A stretch of DNA of 18,227 nucleotides from RGIG426 sp045639905 (GTDB lineage Bacteria; Bacillota; Clostridia; Oscillospirales; Acutalibacteraceae), in contig JAZUDZ010000031.1 in the NCBI GenBank assembly GCA_045639905.1, positions 1 to 18,227 of the forward strand. The letters run 5' to 3'. Below, one piece after another: positions 1-8,000 of the stretch. Under the pieces are notes generated by a model, which saw only the letters and a program-made list of their open reading frames with translations, had not been told where the DNA came from and did no database searches. Within the stretch, counting starts at the first letter, position 1. The number at the start of each line of letters is the position of its first letter. The position numbers and the translations under genes are program-made.

Positions 1-320
1 CTGGACCAGAACATATCTTGCCACAAATACTTTTTGATAGTATCAAATTCTTTCTTCACCAGTCTGCTACTAGCTGATTTGTAGGCATTAATAAACTTTG
101 TTAATTCGCTATTCGGGTGTCCGGTAAACAAAACATGAACATGGTCTCTATCGTGATTCCACTCTTTTAGTGTGATATTGTAATTAGGAGCAATGTTTTC
201 AAAAATCTCTTTGAGTCTTGCAGAAATAGCGTCATCAATCACCGGACGTCTATATTTAACTACCAAAACCAGATGATAGTGAAGTAAGAACACTGAGTGA
301 TTATTATTCTCTAATTCCAT
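1..320 (-). CDS. tnpA: IS200/IS605 family transposase TnpA (partial, 3' end beyond window)
   Basis: The reverse strand from ATG at 320 reads MELENNNHSVFLLHYHLVLV and stays open to the window edge (106 codons plus 2 bases). The N-terminal core of Y1-HUH transposases is clear: a beta strand followed by VVKYRRPVI, then the metal-binding HUH motif within WNHDRDHVHVLF (about residues 58-69). The segment LTKFINAYKSASSRLVKKEF matches the family helix. The catalytic tyrosine lies further C-terminal and is outside the window. The enzyme cuts and joins single-stranded DNA at hairpin ends of the element. A GAGGAG ribosome binding site (plus-strand 330-335) is 9 nt upstream, and a consensus promoter lies at 354-382. 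Completeness and activity cannot be judged from this fragment. Confidence 0.93.
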   Translation of the reverse strand, partial: MELENNNHSVFLLHYHLVLVVKYRRPVIDDAISARLKEIFENIAPNYNITLKEWNHDRDHVHVLFTGHPNSELTKFINAYKSASSRLVKKEFDTIKKYLWQDMFWS

Positions 321-353
321 TACACGACACTCCTCTCGACGATTACCACTGAT

Positions 354-382
354 AGTATACATCGTAAAAAACAGTATGTCAA
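354..382 (-). promoter_or_regulatory. Promoter of tnpA with a palindrome over the -35
   Basis: On the minus strand, TTGACA (377-382) and TATACT (354-359) are separated by exactly 17 nt, close to the sigma-A consensus. The -35 box lies inside a perfect inverted repeat, GTATGT-CA-ACATAC (374-387). This could be an operator, although no regulator is identified. Confidence 0.75.
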
Positions 383-387
383 CATAC

Positions 388-438
388 GCATTCATCTCCC
401 ACTTAACAACTGCGGTTGTTTGAAGAAGGAGAATTCTG
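388..438 (-). mobile_element. Left end (LE) of the tnpA-bearing IS200/IS605 element
   Basis: Read on the minus strand this segment runs CAGAATTCTCC, then a hairpin region, then GAGATGAATGCG. It holds the perfect stem AACAAC-N4-GTTGTT (405-420), with CTCC/GGAG able to pair outside it (396-399 with 428-431). The same flanking words occur at 17949-17995 before tnpB, which marks both as subterminal ends of related elements. The exact boundary and target tetra/pentanucleotide cannot be fixed from one junction. Confidence 0.65.
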
Positions 439-455
439 CGTTAATTTAGTTAATA

Positions 456-485
456 TATACAATCTTTGTTTTCAAGGCAAAGAGA
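456..485. repeat. Relic of a dockerin-array intergenic region
   Basis: These 30 bp match 4932-4961, the stretch between the P2 terminator and the P1 -35 box, at about 27 of 30 positions (core TATACAATCTTTGTTTTCAA). Further left the match is lost and the IS left end begins within about 20 bp. No convincing terminator with a T-tract is seen after the ATPase gene in 440-522, only a weak CGGAT/ATCCG stem. The rest of that gap shows nothing else recognisable. Confidence 0.5.
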
Positions 486-522
486 ACCGCGGCGGCGGAT
501 ATTCTTTCATCCGTTGACGCGT

Positions 523-1764
523 TCACCTGTCTATGCTTGATTCGTCCAGCAAAAAGTCGAGAATTCCCAGAACAAGAATTCCATCCTCTGTTTTCCACGA
601 CTTGACGAAATCTTTTACCACAATAATTTTTTTGAAGTTGTCAGAAATATGATTCAATGGTCTGGATTCCAGTGCCGTCTTTTCGGCTGTAGACAAATTC
701 AGTGCCGACTGAATATAGTACCTGTTCCCACCAAGATTACAAACAAAATCTACCTCTGTCTGAATATGTTTGTTCCCTTCTCTTATTTCCACGACACCGA
801 CATCAACATTAAAGCCCCTCTTGATCAGTTCATTGTAGATGGCATTTTCCATTAAGTGCGGTTCTTCCTGTTGCCTGAAATTAAGCCGCGCATTTCGAAG
901 ACCCAAATCGGAAAAATAGTATTTCTGAGGGGCATTGATGTATTTTCTTCCCTTTATGTCATACCGAAGTGCTTTTTTTACAACGAAAGCATCTTCCAGG
1001 TAAGAGAGATACGAGTTAACCGTATTCAATGACAGTTCCTTCTCTCCGCTGCTTTTGAAAGTCTCGAATATTCTCTTGGGATTCGTTAAGGACCCGACAG
1101 AGGAGGCAAGAATATTGACAATTGTATCCATTACGTCAAGGCGCTTGATACCATATCGTTCTACTATGTCGGAAAGATAGGTTTGTTCGAAAAGATTGCT
1201 TAAATACCGCGATTTTTCAACATCCGATTTCTTAGACAAAATCAACGGCATGCCGCCATACCTTAGATATTCATTCCATGCATCATATTTGTCCTTCCCG
1301 CACGAAGGGAAAAATTCAGAAAAAGAAAGAGGATTCACATGAATCTGCTCACCTCTGCCCCTGAACTCCGTGATGATGTCGGTAGACAGAAAACGGGAAT
1401 TGCTTCCCGTAATGTAAATGTCAATATTCGGTTCATGTAGCAAACCGGTCAGGACAAACTCGAATCCCTGCACAAGCTGGATTTCGTCAAGTATCACATA
1501 ATAGGTACTGCTATCCCTCATTTGCGACAGGATTTTCTTTTCCAAAGCCTCCGCATCCGTATGATATTTTCTGTTGATTGTTCGGTCAAACTCATACTTG
1601 ATTATATGATCTGAAGCGACCCCATCCGCCAGCAGATAGTTTTTGAACAACGGATCAAGAAGATACGACTTGCCGCATCTGCGAATGCCGGTGACCACCT
1701 TGATCATCCCGTCGTGTCGTTTGTCTATCACCTGCTGAAGATAGACGTCTCTTTTGATTTCCAT
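523..1764 (-). CDS. AAA family ATPase with C-terminal DUF4143 (COG1373 type)
   Basis: This is a 413-aa protein starting MEIKRDVYLQ. Walker A is GIRRCGKS (residues 26-33), Walker B is YYVILDEIQ (88-96), a sensor-like segment is YITGSNS (117-123) and an Arg-rich EFRGRGEQ follows (133-140). The C-terminal half is DUF4143. It contains YGGMP (169-173) and YYFSDLGLRN (282-291), then the PD-(D/E)XK-like block E337-V-D339-F...YYIQ (349-352). These proteins are common in mobile or variable regions and their cellular role is poorly defined. I chose the start at 1764 because the promoter (1826-1854) lies inside the longer open frame that begins at 1872, so its first 36 codons would not be transcribed from that promoter. 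A weak AAGGGCGG site is 8 nt upstream. The gene is more A/T-rich than the dockerin genes and lacks a signal peptide, which suggests separate acquisition. Confidence 0.9.
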   Translation of the reverse strand: MEIKRDVYLQQVIDKRHDGMIKVVTGIRRCGKSYLLDPLFKNYLLADGVASDHIIKYEFDRTINRKYHTDAEALEKKILSQMRDSSTYYVILDEIQLVQGFEFVLTGLLHEPNIDIYITGSNSRFLSTDIITEFRGRGEQIHVNPLSFSEFFPSCGKDKYDAWNEYLRYGGMPLILSKKSDVEKSRYLSNLFEQTYLSDIVERYGIKRLDVMDTIVNILASSVGSLTNPKRIFETFKSSGEKELSLNTVNSYLSYLEDAFVVKKALRYDIKGRKYINAPQKYYFSDLGLRNARLNFRQQEEPHLMENAIYNELIKRGFNVDVGVVEIREGNKHIQTEVDFVCNLGGNRYYIQSALNLSTAEKTALESRPLNHISDNFKKIIVVKDFVKSWKTEDGILVLGILDFLLDESSIDR

Positions 1765-1786
1765 CCGCGTTTCCGCCCTTTCTCGT

Positions 1787-1820
1787 TGAAATATTTTGAC
1801 GCATACGTCAATTTTTTTCA
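1787..1820. repeat. 34-bp direct repeat, copy 1 (downstream of the ATPase promoter)
   Basis: This is identical over 34 bp to 1855-1888, 68 bp away start to start. Each copy contains the inverted repeat TTGACG-CATA-CGTCAA followed by an A/T-rich tract. This copy covers the predicted transcription start of the ATPase gene, so it is a good operator candidate. Confidence 0.85.
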
Positions 1821-1825
1821 ACGAG

Positions 1826-1854
1826 AGTATACACCCGACCGGTTGGTTTGTCAA
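1826..1854 (-). promoter_or_regulatory. Promoter of the AAA ATPase gene
   Basis: On the minus strand TTGACA (1849-1854) and TATACT (1826-1831) are 17 nt apart. The predicted start near 1819 leaves a leader of about 55 nt before the ATG at 1764. The promoter sits exactly between the two 34-bp repeats. Confidence 0.8.
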
Positions 1855-1888
1855 TGAAATATTTTGACGCATACGTCAATTTTTTTCA
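1855..1888. repeat. 34-bp direct repeat, copy 2 (upstream of the ATPase promoter)
   Basis: Second identical copy, immediately upstream of the -35 box, carrying the same TTGACG-CATA-CGTCAA palindrome. Paired sites on both sides of a promoter are typical of repression by a dimeric protein or by looping. Confidence 0.85.
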
Positions 1889-1928
1889 GCGGTCAAAGCC
1901 GCAGCCGTATTCCATTTGAATGCAAAAA

Positions 1929-1951
1929 CGCGCCCTCCAAACGAGAGCGCG
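1929..1951 (-). terminator. Rho-independent terminator of P1
   Basis: In the minus-strand RNA the stem CGCGCUCUCG/GGAGGGCGCG forms with a U-G pair and is followed by TTTTTGC. It lies 14 bp after the P1 stop codon. It belongs to the shared minus-strand terminator family of the block. Confidence 0.85.
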
Positions 1952-1964
1952 CCTGAAAATTTGT

Positions 1965-4871
1965 TTAGCCTAATTTCTCAATCATGTGAGCCAGGAATTT
2001 GCGAATCATCAAAACATCTTTCATATCGAGAGACTTGTCGGCATTCACGTCCGCGTTCAGCTGATCGATTTCGTCGGCCAGGCCTGCCAGGAATTTACGA
2101 AGGAGCAAGACGTCCTTCATATCGACCGTGCCGTCCCCGTTTCCGTCACCGTACACAATCTCGGAAATACCGGATTCATCCGACTCGTCCGATGTGTCAC
2201 CGGATTCGTCTCCGGACACATCTCCGGCGGCCGTTGTAGTCGGTGTCACCGCATTTTCCGTCGTGGTCGTCGGATTCACTTCGCTGCCGGTCGTGGTAGT
2301 TGGCTCGTCCGTGGTTGTGGTGGGTGTCGTAGTCGTTGTCGTGGTGGTCGGCTCCGGAACCGTAAACGAAGCAAAAACGTACATTTCACTGTCGTCCATA
2401 TAAAAAAGTTCTGCCGGAACACCGTTTACGGTCACTTCCGCCTCCGGGTCAATCGAGTAATACATGCTGTCGAAATAGCAGTACAAAGTCAGCATATAGG
2501 AACGTCCGGCCTCAAAGACATCTACGGAATCATAGCTGTCGTCCGGATTCCATTCGGTGTCCACATAGTCGATCTCCGCGCAAACGGCTCTTTGCGGTTT
2601 TTCGCCCGCGGCCGGTTCCGGTACCGTAAAGTGAACCGCGGAAATGACTTCTTTCTCTTCCGTCACGGTCAGCGGGATCTCGACCATGGCTTTCGCGGAA
2701 TAGAGACACAAAATCGCCTCTGTTTCTTCCGGCTCCCAGTCGACGTAATACGAAAGCTGTTCGCCGCCGACAGTAAGACCGGTTTTCTTGTCGTAGCTCC
2801 AAAGTTCCTCTTTACCGGACTCGTATTTGACATTCAGCTGAAGACCGTCAAAAACCGGATTACATACATTGTCCACGCAGTATGTCGTCTTATTCGGCAC
2901 GGCAGCCACCAGAATCTCGTCGATGGGGTCTTCCACTTTCTCAACGGAAAGCGGGATGGTTTTGTCCGGATAACCGCCTTCGTCAAAACTGGTCCACACG
3001 GCATAGGTTTTCCCGGCTTCCAGCTGTGCAACCAGAAGCACCTGTTGTTTTCCGTCAATTTCAGCGTCACTACACTGGGCAATCGTCTCATACGAATCAA
3101 CGTCGCTGCTATCAAGCAGTTGACCGTACATGGAACATATTCCGATTGTGTTCGAGGTAATGCGGTAGGTGCCGTCCTCCTCCGGCGTAAACGCGCTGAT
3201 AGAAAGGCCGTCCGGTGTCATATAGGTGTCCACCGTCTCGCCGAGCTTCAGCTTCGCCGGCTCGATGACTTCCACGGGAATCGAGGTCGACAAGCCGCTG
3301 TCCACACCGGTAATCGTAGCACCGGCCGTTCCGAGTTCCTTTGCTTCAAAATACTCGTTATCGACGGGTGTCAAAACATCCTCGTCGTCCGAGCCAAACA
3401 GGAGACCCTCCGAAACGGAATCGCCATACGGAGCATAGCCGACATACGGATACCAGGAAGTATACGGGTACAGATAGACTTTATCCATCGTCCTTTCACC
3501 GTCATCAAACACAACAAAGCCGTCCGGCTCGGTGGCTTTGCAGATCTTGACAGTCGCCGTTACCTCTTCCTCTCCGTATTCTTCCAGAAATTCATACTCG
3601 CACTCCGCACTCACCATCCATAATTTTCCGGCGGTCATATGAACTTTTATCGCACAGTTACATCCGTACGTGTTGGTACCGGCATCAGAAGGAGACCATT
3701 CGTATGCATAGGCACTGATTTCGGACGGGACGGAAGCGTTCATAAGTACACAATAGTCTCCGGTTTCTTCCGGAATAAAGTACCTGCAATCTTCCCGTAG
3801 GGTTTTATTCATTTCAAAGGTGTATTCCTTGTCGAGTTCCATCATTCTCCGTTCCCCGACCGTAATTTCCACCTGTTCCTTCACACCGCTTGGCGTTTCC
3901 GCGGTAAGCGTAAACGTGCCGGAGTTCTTGTAGAAGAGACAAATATAGTCGTCACCCACTTCGTACTTTTGGGCAATCTCTTCATCGCTCACCGACCAGG
4001 TTATCTGCTGCGGAGCGTTCTCCGGCATTACGGATGCTGTATAGGAATCCCATTCCCCGACAAAGCCGCCGCGGTCATACGGACTCTTCACAATTTTGAT
4101 GCCCGTCGGCTCCGCCGCTTCAAAAAACGACAGATGGCACCCGCCCGGACGGTCGTTATAGAAGTGCACATAGAAACCGACCGTCTCGCCGACTTCAAAT
4201 TCTTTCTCAAAACGGAAGTTCCGGCTGTTTTGTGCATCGTCAAAACTGTCTACGTATTCCCAGTCTCCGTTATAAACCTCCAGGTATGGGTCTCCGACCG
4301 CACTCGAAGATGTCAAAATGAAGGTGCCGGCCTTCTCTGCCGTAAAGACATAATACAGGCCCTGATTCGACTCGGTAAATTTGATGTCTTCCTCATAACC
4401 GGCCGTTATTCTCGTCAAGGGAAGCCGTTCCACACAAAGGGTGGAATCGGCAGAATAGGCGTCCAGTTCGACTCGGTACTTTGTATTGGCGACAAGAAAG
4501 GCCGTTCTCTCAGTCCCCCCCGTGCTGTCGTTGTAAAACGACACAATACAGTCATCCCCGTCATACAGATAGGCATGTCCGAAGCCGGCGTCGGAATCGG
4601 ACAAACGGGCGCTGCGTATGACAATGGGGCCGCCTTCGTCCGGCACGAACTCGAACGAAAGCTTTTCCCCTTTAAGCGCCGTATAGGTTTTGCCGAAGAC
4701 AAGCCCTTCTTCTTCGCCGCTTTCCTCCAGAGAGACATCCTCTGCGGAGCCTTCTTTCAAAAGACCGGCGTCAAAACTTCCGGCCGTCCGGGCCAGCGAC
4801 GACAGCGGCAGCATGGTGCAGACAAAGAGCACTGCCAGCAGCATCGCCATCATTTTTTTCGTTATTTTCAT
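1965..4871 (-). CDS. P1: secreted multi-domain protein with PPC-like, Ig-like and C-terminal dockerin modules
   Basis: This 968-aa protein begins with a signal peptide (MKITKKMMAMLLAVLF..., cleavage likely after SLA at about 27). An acidic stretch follows (45-56). Residues 60-150 and 158-250 are PPC-like beta domains, as in YYVFTAEKAGTFIL and DPYLEVYNGD. Residues 254-338 look like a bacterial Ig-like group 2 domain (ITWSVSDEEIA). Residues 340-645 repeat weaker PPC/Ig-like patterns (FTPEEDGTYRI). Residues 655-735 resemble Big_3 (PNKTTYC...GLQLNVKY). Residues 743-836 match the FEAGRSY...VTVNG module. A Thr linker (841-880) and an acidic linker precede the dockerin (908-962), whose loops are DGNGDGTVDMKD and DVNADKSLDMKD. 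No catalytic motif is seen. It is a paralogue of P5 with the same order throughout. AGGAG lies 7 nt before the ATG. The likely role is extracellular binding or assembly through a cohesin. Ligand unknown. Confidence 0.9.
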   Translation of the reverse strand: MKITKKMMAMLLAVLFVCTMLPLSSLARTAGSFDAGLLKEGSAEDVSLEESGEEEGLVFGKTYTALKGEKLSFEFVPDEGGPIVIRSARLSDSDAGFGHAYLYDGDDCIVSFYNDSTGGTERTAFLVANTKYRVELDAYSADSTLCVERLPLTRITAGYEEDIKFTESNQGLYYVFTAEKAGTFILTSSSAVGDPYLEVYNGDWEYVDSFDDAQNSRNFRFEKEFEVGETVGFYVHFYNDRPGGCHLSFFEAAEPTGIKIVKSPYDRGGFVGEWDSYTASVMPENAPQQITWSVSDEEIAQKYEVGDDYICLFYKNSGTFTLTAETPSGVKEQVEITVGERRMMELDKEYTFEMNKTLREDCRYFIPEETGDYCVLMNASVPSEISAYAYEWSPSDAGTNTYGCNCAIKVHMTAGKLWMVSAECEYEFLEEYGEEEVTATVKICKATEPDGFVVFDDGERTMDKVYLYPYTSWYPYVGYAPYGDSVSEGLLFGSDDEDVLTPVDNEYFEAKELGTAGATITGVDSGLSTSIPVEVIEPAKLKLGETVDTYMTPDGLSISAFTPEEDGTYRITSNTIGICSMYGQLLDSSDVDSYETIAQCSDAEIDGKQQVLLVAQLEAGKTYAVWTSFDEGGYPDKTIPLSVEKVEDPIDEILVAAVPNKTTYCVDNVCNPVFDGLQLNVKYESGKEELWSYDKKTGLTVGGEQLSYYVDWEPEETEAILCLYSAKAMVEIPLTVTEEKEVISAVHFTVPEPAAGEKPQRAVCAEIDYVDTEWNPDDSYDSVDVFEAGRSYMLTLYCYFDSMYYSIDPEAEVTVNGVPAELFYMDDSEMYVFASFTVPEPTTTTTTTTPTTTTDEPTTTTGSEVNPTTTTENAVTPTTTAAGDVSGDESGDTSDESDESGISEIVYGDGNGDGTVDMKDVLLLRKFLAGLADEIDQLNADVNADKSLDMKDVLMIRKFLAHMIEKLG
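2232..2354 (-). repeat. Thr-rich linker coding repeat in P1
   Basis: ACN codons encode TTTTTTTTPTTTTDEPTTTT and further TTTT blocks (residues about 841-880). This is a flexible, possibly O-glycosylated linker between the last beta module and the dockerin. The low-complexity DNA is prone to length change by slippage. Confidence 0.85.
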
Positions 4872-4908
4872 AGAATCACTCCTATATATGAATTTGATTT
4901 ACCTTTTC

Positions 4909-4938
4909 ATATTACCACACTTTGCGCCCCGTATACAA
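4909..4938 (-). promoter_or_regulatory. Promoter of P1
   Basis: On the minus strand TTGTAT (4933-4938) and TAATAT (4909-4914) are 18 nt apart, with GTGTGG directly before the -10. The same GTGTGGTAATAT and the same TATATAGGAGTGATTCT leader end occur before P5, which supports the call. Confidence 0.65.
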
Positions 4939-4961
4939 TCCTTGTTTTCAAAACAAAGAGA

Positions 4962-4987
4962 GACGCGCCCTCGACCGAGAGCGCGTC
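4962..4987 (-). terminator. Rho-independent terminator of P2
   Basis: The minus-strand RNA stem GACGCGCUCUCG/CGAGGGCGCGUC is 12 bp long, continuous through a U-G pair. TCTCTTTGTTTT follows. On the plus strand that pair becomes a C/A mismatch, so it is built for minus-strand transcripts. It lies 19 bp after the P2 stop. Confidence 0.9.
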
Positions 4988-5006
4988 TGAAAGTTAAGTC
5001 GTATCG

Positions 5007-8000
5007 TTAGCTTTTTTCGTAGAGGTCAATCATATGAGCCAGGTATTTACGAATCATCAAAACGTCTTTCATGTCAAGCGAGCCGTCGACATTCACGTCC
5101 GCATTCGCCCGGTTGACTTCAGAAGCCAGCCCCGCCAGGAATTTACGGAGTAACAAGACATCCTTCATATCGACACTGCCGTCGTCATTGGCGTCACCGA
5201 GTAGGCCTTCCGCCGGCATGGGCGCATCCTTGAGCGCAGTAAACAAGACGTTTTGGCATTTGATCGTATCTTCGGCGGAAATTTCGGTCATCGTACTGCC
5301 GCCATCGGGATTCCCCTGCACCTTGTAGGCGCCTTCGGTGTATTTCGGAACAAATGCGAACGCACCGGTTTTGGATTCAACGGAAATAGTGTTGTCTTTA
5401 CCGGTACCGCCGATGATTACATCGTCTGACCAAATACCGTAAGAGTAACCGTCGGCATCGCCGACCTTTACACGCACATTCCCATACGTGCCGAGAACCA
5501 AGGAGTAGTATCCGTAAATACCGTTTGCATCGCCTTTTTCAGACCCGTCTACCGTCACGTCTACGGTCGCTGCATCGGCAATCACCACGTCATCGCCATA
5601 CAAACCATATGCCGTGCATTGCTCACCTTTGGTCGTGCCGACCTGTACCGTCACATCCGCTTCATTGGCGATTCGCAGCGTATTCCAGGCGTAAAGACCT
5701 TCGGTATACCCGTCTTCGGAATCACCCGTCGTGAAGGTATATTTGGCATTGTTGACAATCTGAATTTCTTCTGCATCTATCGCAGAAGAGTAATCATAGC
5801 CGTTTCCGACCTGCACATCCACGGTGCCGCTGCACATGAAGGAAGCCGTACCATCCACATCCAGCGCGCGGCTGCCAGCCGCTTCGGACGCACCGGCCTT
5901 AACGGTCATGGCTTTGCTGCTGACAACACTTAAGCTGTCACACTGGATGCCGGTCACGTCATCGAGGCATGCTCCCACGTCCAGCGTAAAGTCACCGGCA
6001 TTCAGAAGAATGCAGTCTCCGCCGCTGTAAATACCGGTGGCGGTATTGTTTGACTTGCCGGAAGTCATGGTCATGGTGCCCTGGTTATCCATAAACACCT
6101 TACCCTCTTCGGCTTCCACCATACAAGCGCCGGACTTCGTTTCTCCCAGCGTCACCGTAAAGTCGCCGCTGTTTTGAATTGTCACATCCTCATAGCCGTA
6201 GAAGACTTCGGCATCACCTGCATTCCCCAGGGTAATATTGGTCTTGTTTGCGGAATACGTCAAAGACCGGTTGCTCGCAGTAAACACTTTCATGTCGGCG
6301 GTTTTCGCATCCCCAAAGACCACGGTAAAATCACCGTCGATCCGGAAATCCAAAAGGCCGGAGGCATACAAACCGTATATCGAATTGTTTTCTTCTATTT
6401 TGTCGGCTTTCAGTGTCAGGTTGCCGTCTCCTCTGACGGTTATATCCCAGTAACTGTCAATCGCCGCACCGGCTATGCCCTTTGTGGCACCGGCAAAGGT
6501 CATGTCAATCACGTTGTCGCCGACCAGCACCACATTCAGCGGTTTCCCCGAGCAGATGGAATCCATCCAGCCGCTGGACGAATCCCACGTGTCGATGGTG
6601 GCATTTTTCAGTGTCAGTGTGTAGGTGGCCGGATCATAGGTCGCCGTGCCGTCACCGAAAATATTGTCCTTGTTGGTCTCGTCCACGATTACGTCACCGA
6701 CCGTCAGTTCGTAATCGGTGTTGGCAATGGCGGTAAACAGGAGTTCCTGTTTACTCGTTTCGGGATAGACCAGCTCTTCGTCTCCGCTGTTTATTTTGAA
6801 ATCGAAATACCGAACGTTCGGGGTGGTCATCGACTGCACACCACCCTTAAAGGCGACTGTCGATCCGACCTTCTTCGGATAAAGAGCCAGTCCTTGCGAC
6901 ATCAAAGCAAACAGATTGCCTTCAAAGGAGTAATTGCCGCCGGCGTCTATGCTCACCTCGTCGGTTACAAAAAGCGCAATGGATCCGGAAGACGGGCCGG
7001 TCCGTACCGAAAGGGCACCGTCACCGGAAATGTTCAGATTTCCGTTCACGTGAATCGCATCGATGAAGTTCATTCCCGTAGCGGAGGAGACAATCGTATT
7101 GTTTCCCTTCACGGCGAGATTCAGATCGCCGTTCGCAAAGACGGAGCTGTAATTATGGGCCAGTGTATGCCACTCGTATCCCTTTGTCAGCTTGCAGTCC
7201 TCCAGCGTCAGCGTATTGGTCGCGCTGTCATAGGATGCCGACCCGTCGCCGAAAATATCGGAGGCGTTATCCCCGGTTACAACCGTATCACCCACAATCA
7301 GGTTATACGGCATCTCCGGCAGGCCCGGAATGGTTTCGTAAATCATACCAATCCGGATAACGGTGTGGCCGTCATTGAAATACGCGGTCAGCAGATCCGG
7401 CTCTTTGCCGTTTACGGTAATGTTGGCGGTATCCAGCACCGTTAAATCGTTATACACATCCGTCCGCAGGCTCACCTCATAGAAAAGGGCATAACTGCGT
7501 CCGGTCTCGAATTTGGGTTCGTCATAGAAATTCCAGTCATCCACCGGAATGGACGGGTCGTCTGCGACCAGGCAGTAATAAAAACCGAACCCGAAAAGAT
7601 CTTCGGAAAGGGCGTCATGATTCAGGTTGTAGTTGGTCACAACATCATCGACATTGTCTCCGCCGTAGGGGGCACTTTCAAGTTCCATGGATATGGTCAG
7701 TGGCTTGGATGCCGGCGGATCGGAAAACGTCGGCTCCACCCAGAACAGGAGTGTCGTTCCGTCCTCGGAAATTTCATACTCGGCCGCTTTACCGCCCTTG
7801 CTCTCTACTTTCATCTCTTTTGCATAGGTAAAAGGATCCTCGACGGCAGCGGACATCTGTATTTTATACGAATATCCTTTTTCAAAGGAATTCACATCCT
7901 CGTCCCGAAGATCCGTCCACTCGGAAATCGGTTTCGTCGGGTCGTCGGTGCGGCGAATGGCTTCGATGTTCGTCCAGACGATGTCGTCAGCGATGGCCGT

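Noticed and set aside
486..522. Terminator for the ATPase gene in the GC-rich stretch
   Set aside because: Only a 5-bp CGGAT/ATCCG stem without a T-tract is seen; not enough to call.
1765..1872. Longer start for the ATPase at 1872
   Set aside because: The consensus promoter and one 34-bp repeat lie inside this extension, and homology-like sequence begins only at MEIKRDVYLQ (1764).
1986..3623. Long plus-strand open frame of 545 aa opposite P1
   Set aside because: It is antisense to a protein with signal peptide, domains and dockerin, has no ribosome site or recognisable domain, and its composition reflects the codon bias of P1 read backwards.
5247..6719. P2 beta-helix as a pectate lyase
   Set aside because: Only a solenoid-like repeat pattern is visible; I find no lyase catalytic Asp/Arg signature, so an enzyme call is not supported.
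6174..7445. Plus-strand open frame of 423 aa opposite P2 (and similar ones at 3969-4997 and 7617-8612)
   Set aside because: Same reason: shadow frames over strongly supported minus-strand coding sequence, no start signals, no family resemblance.
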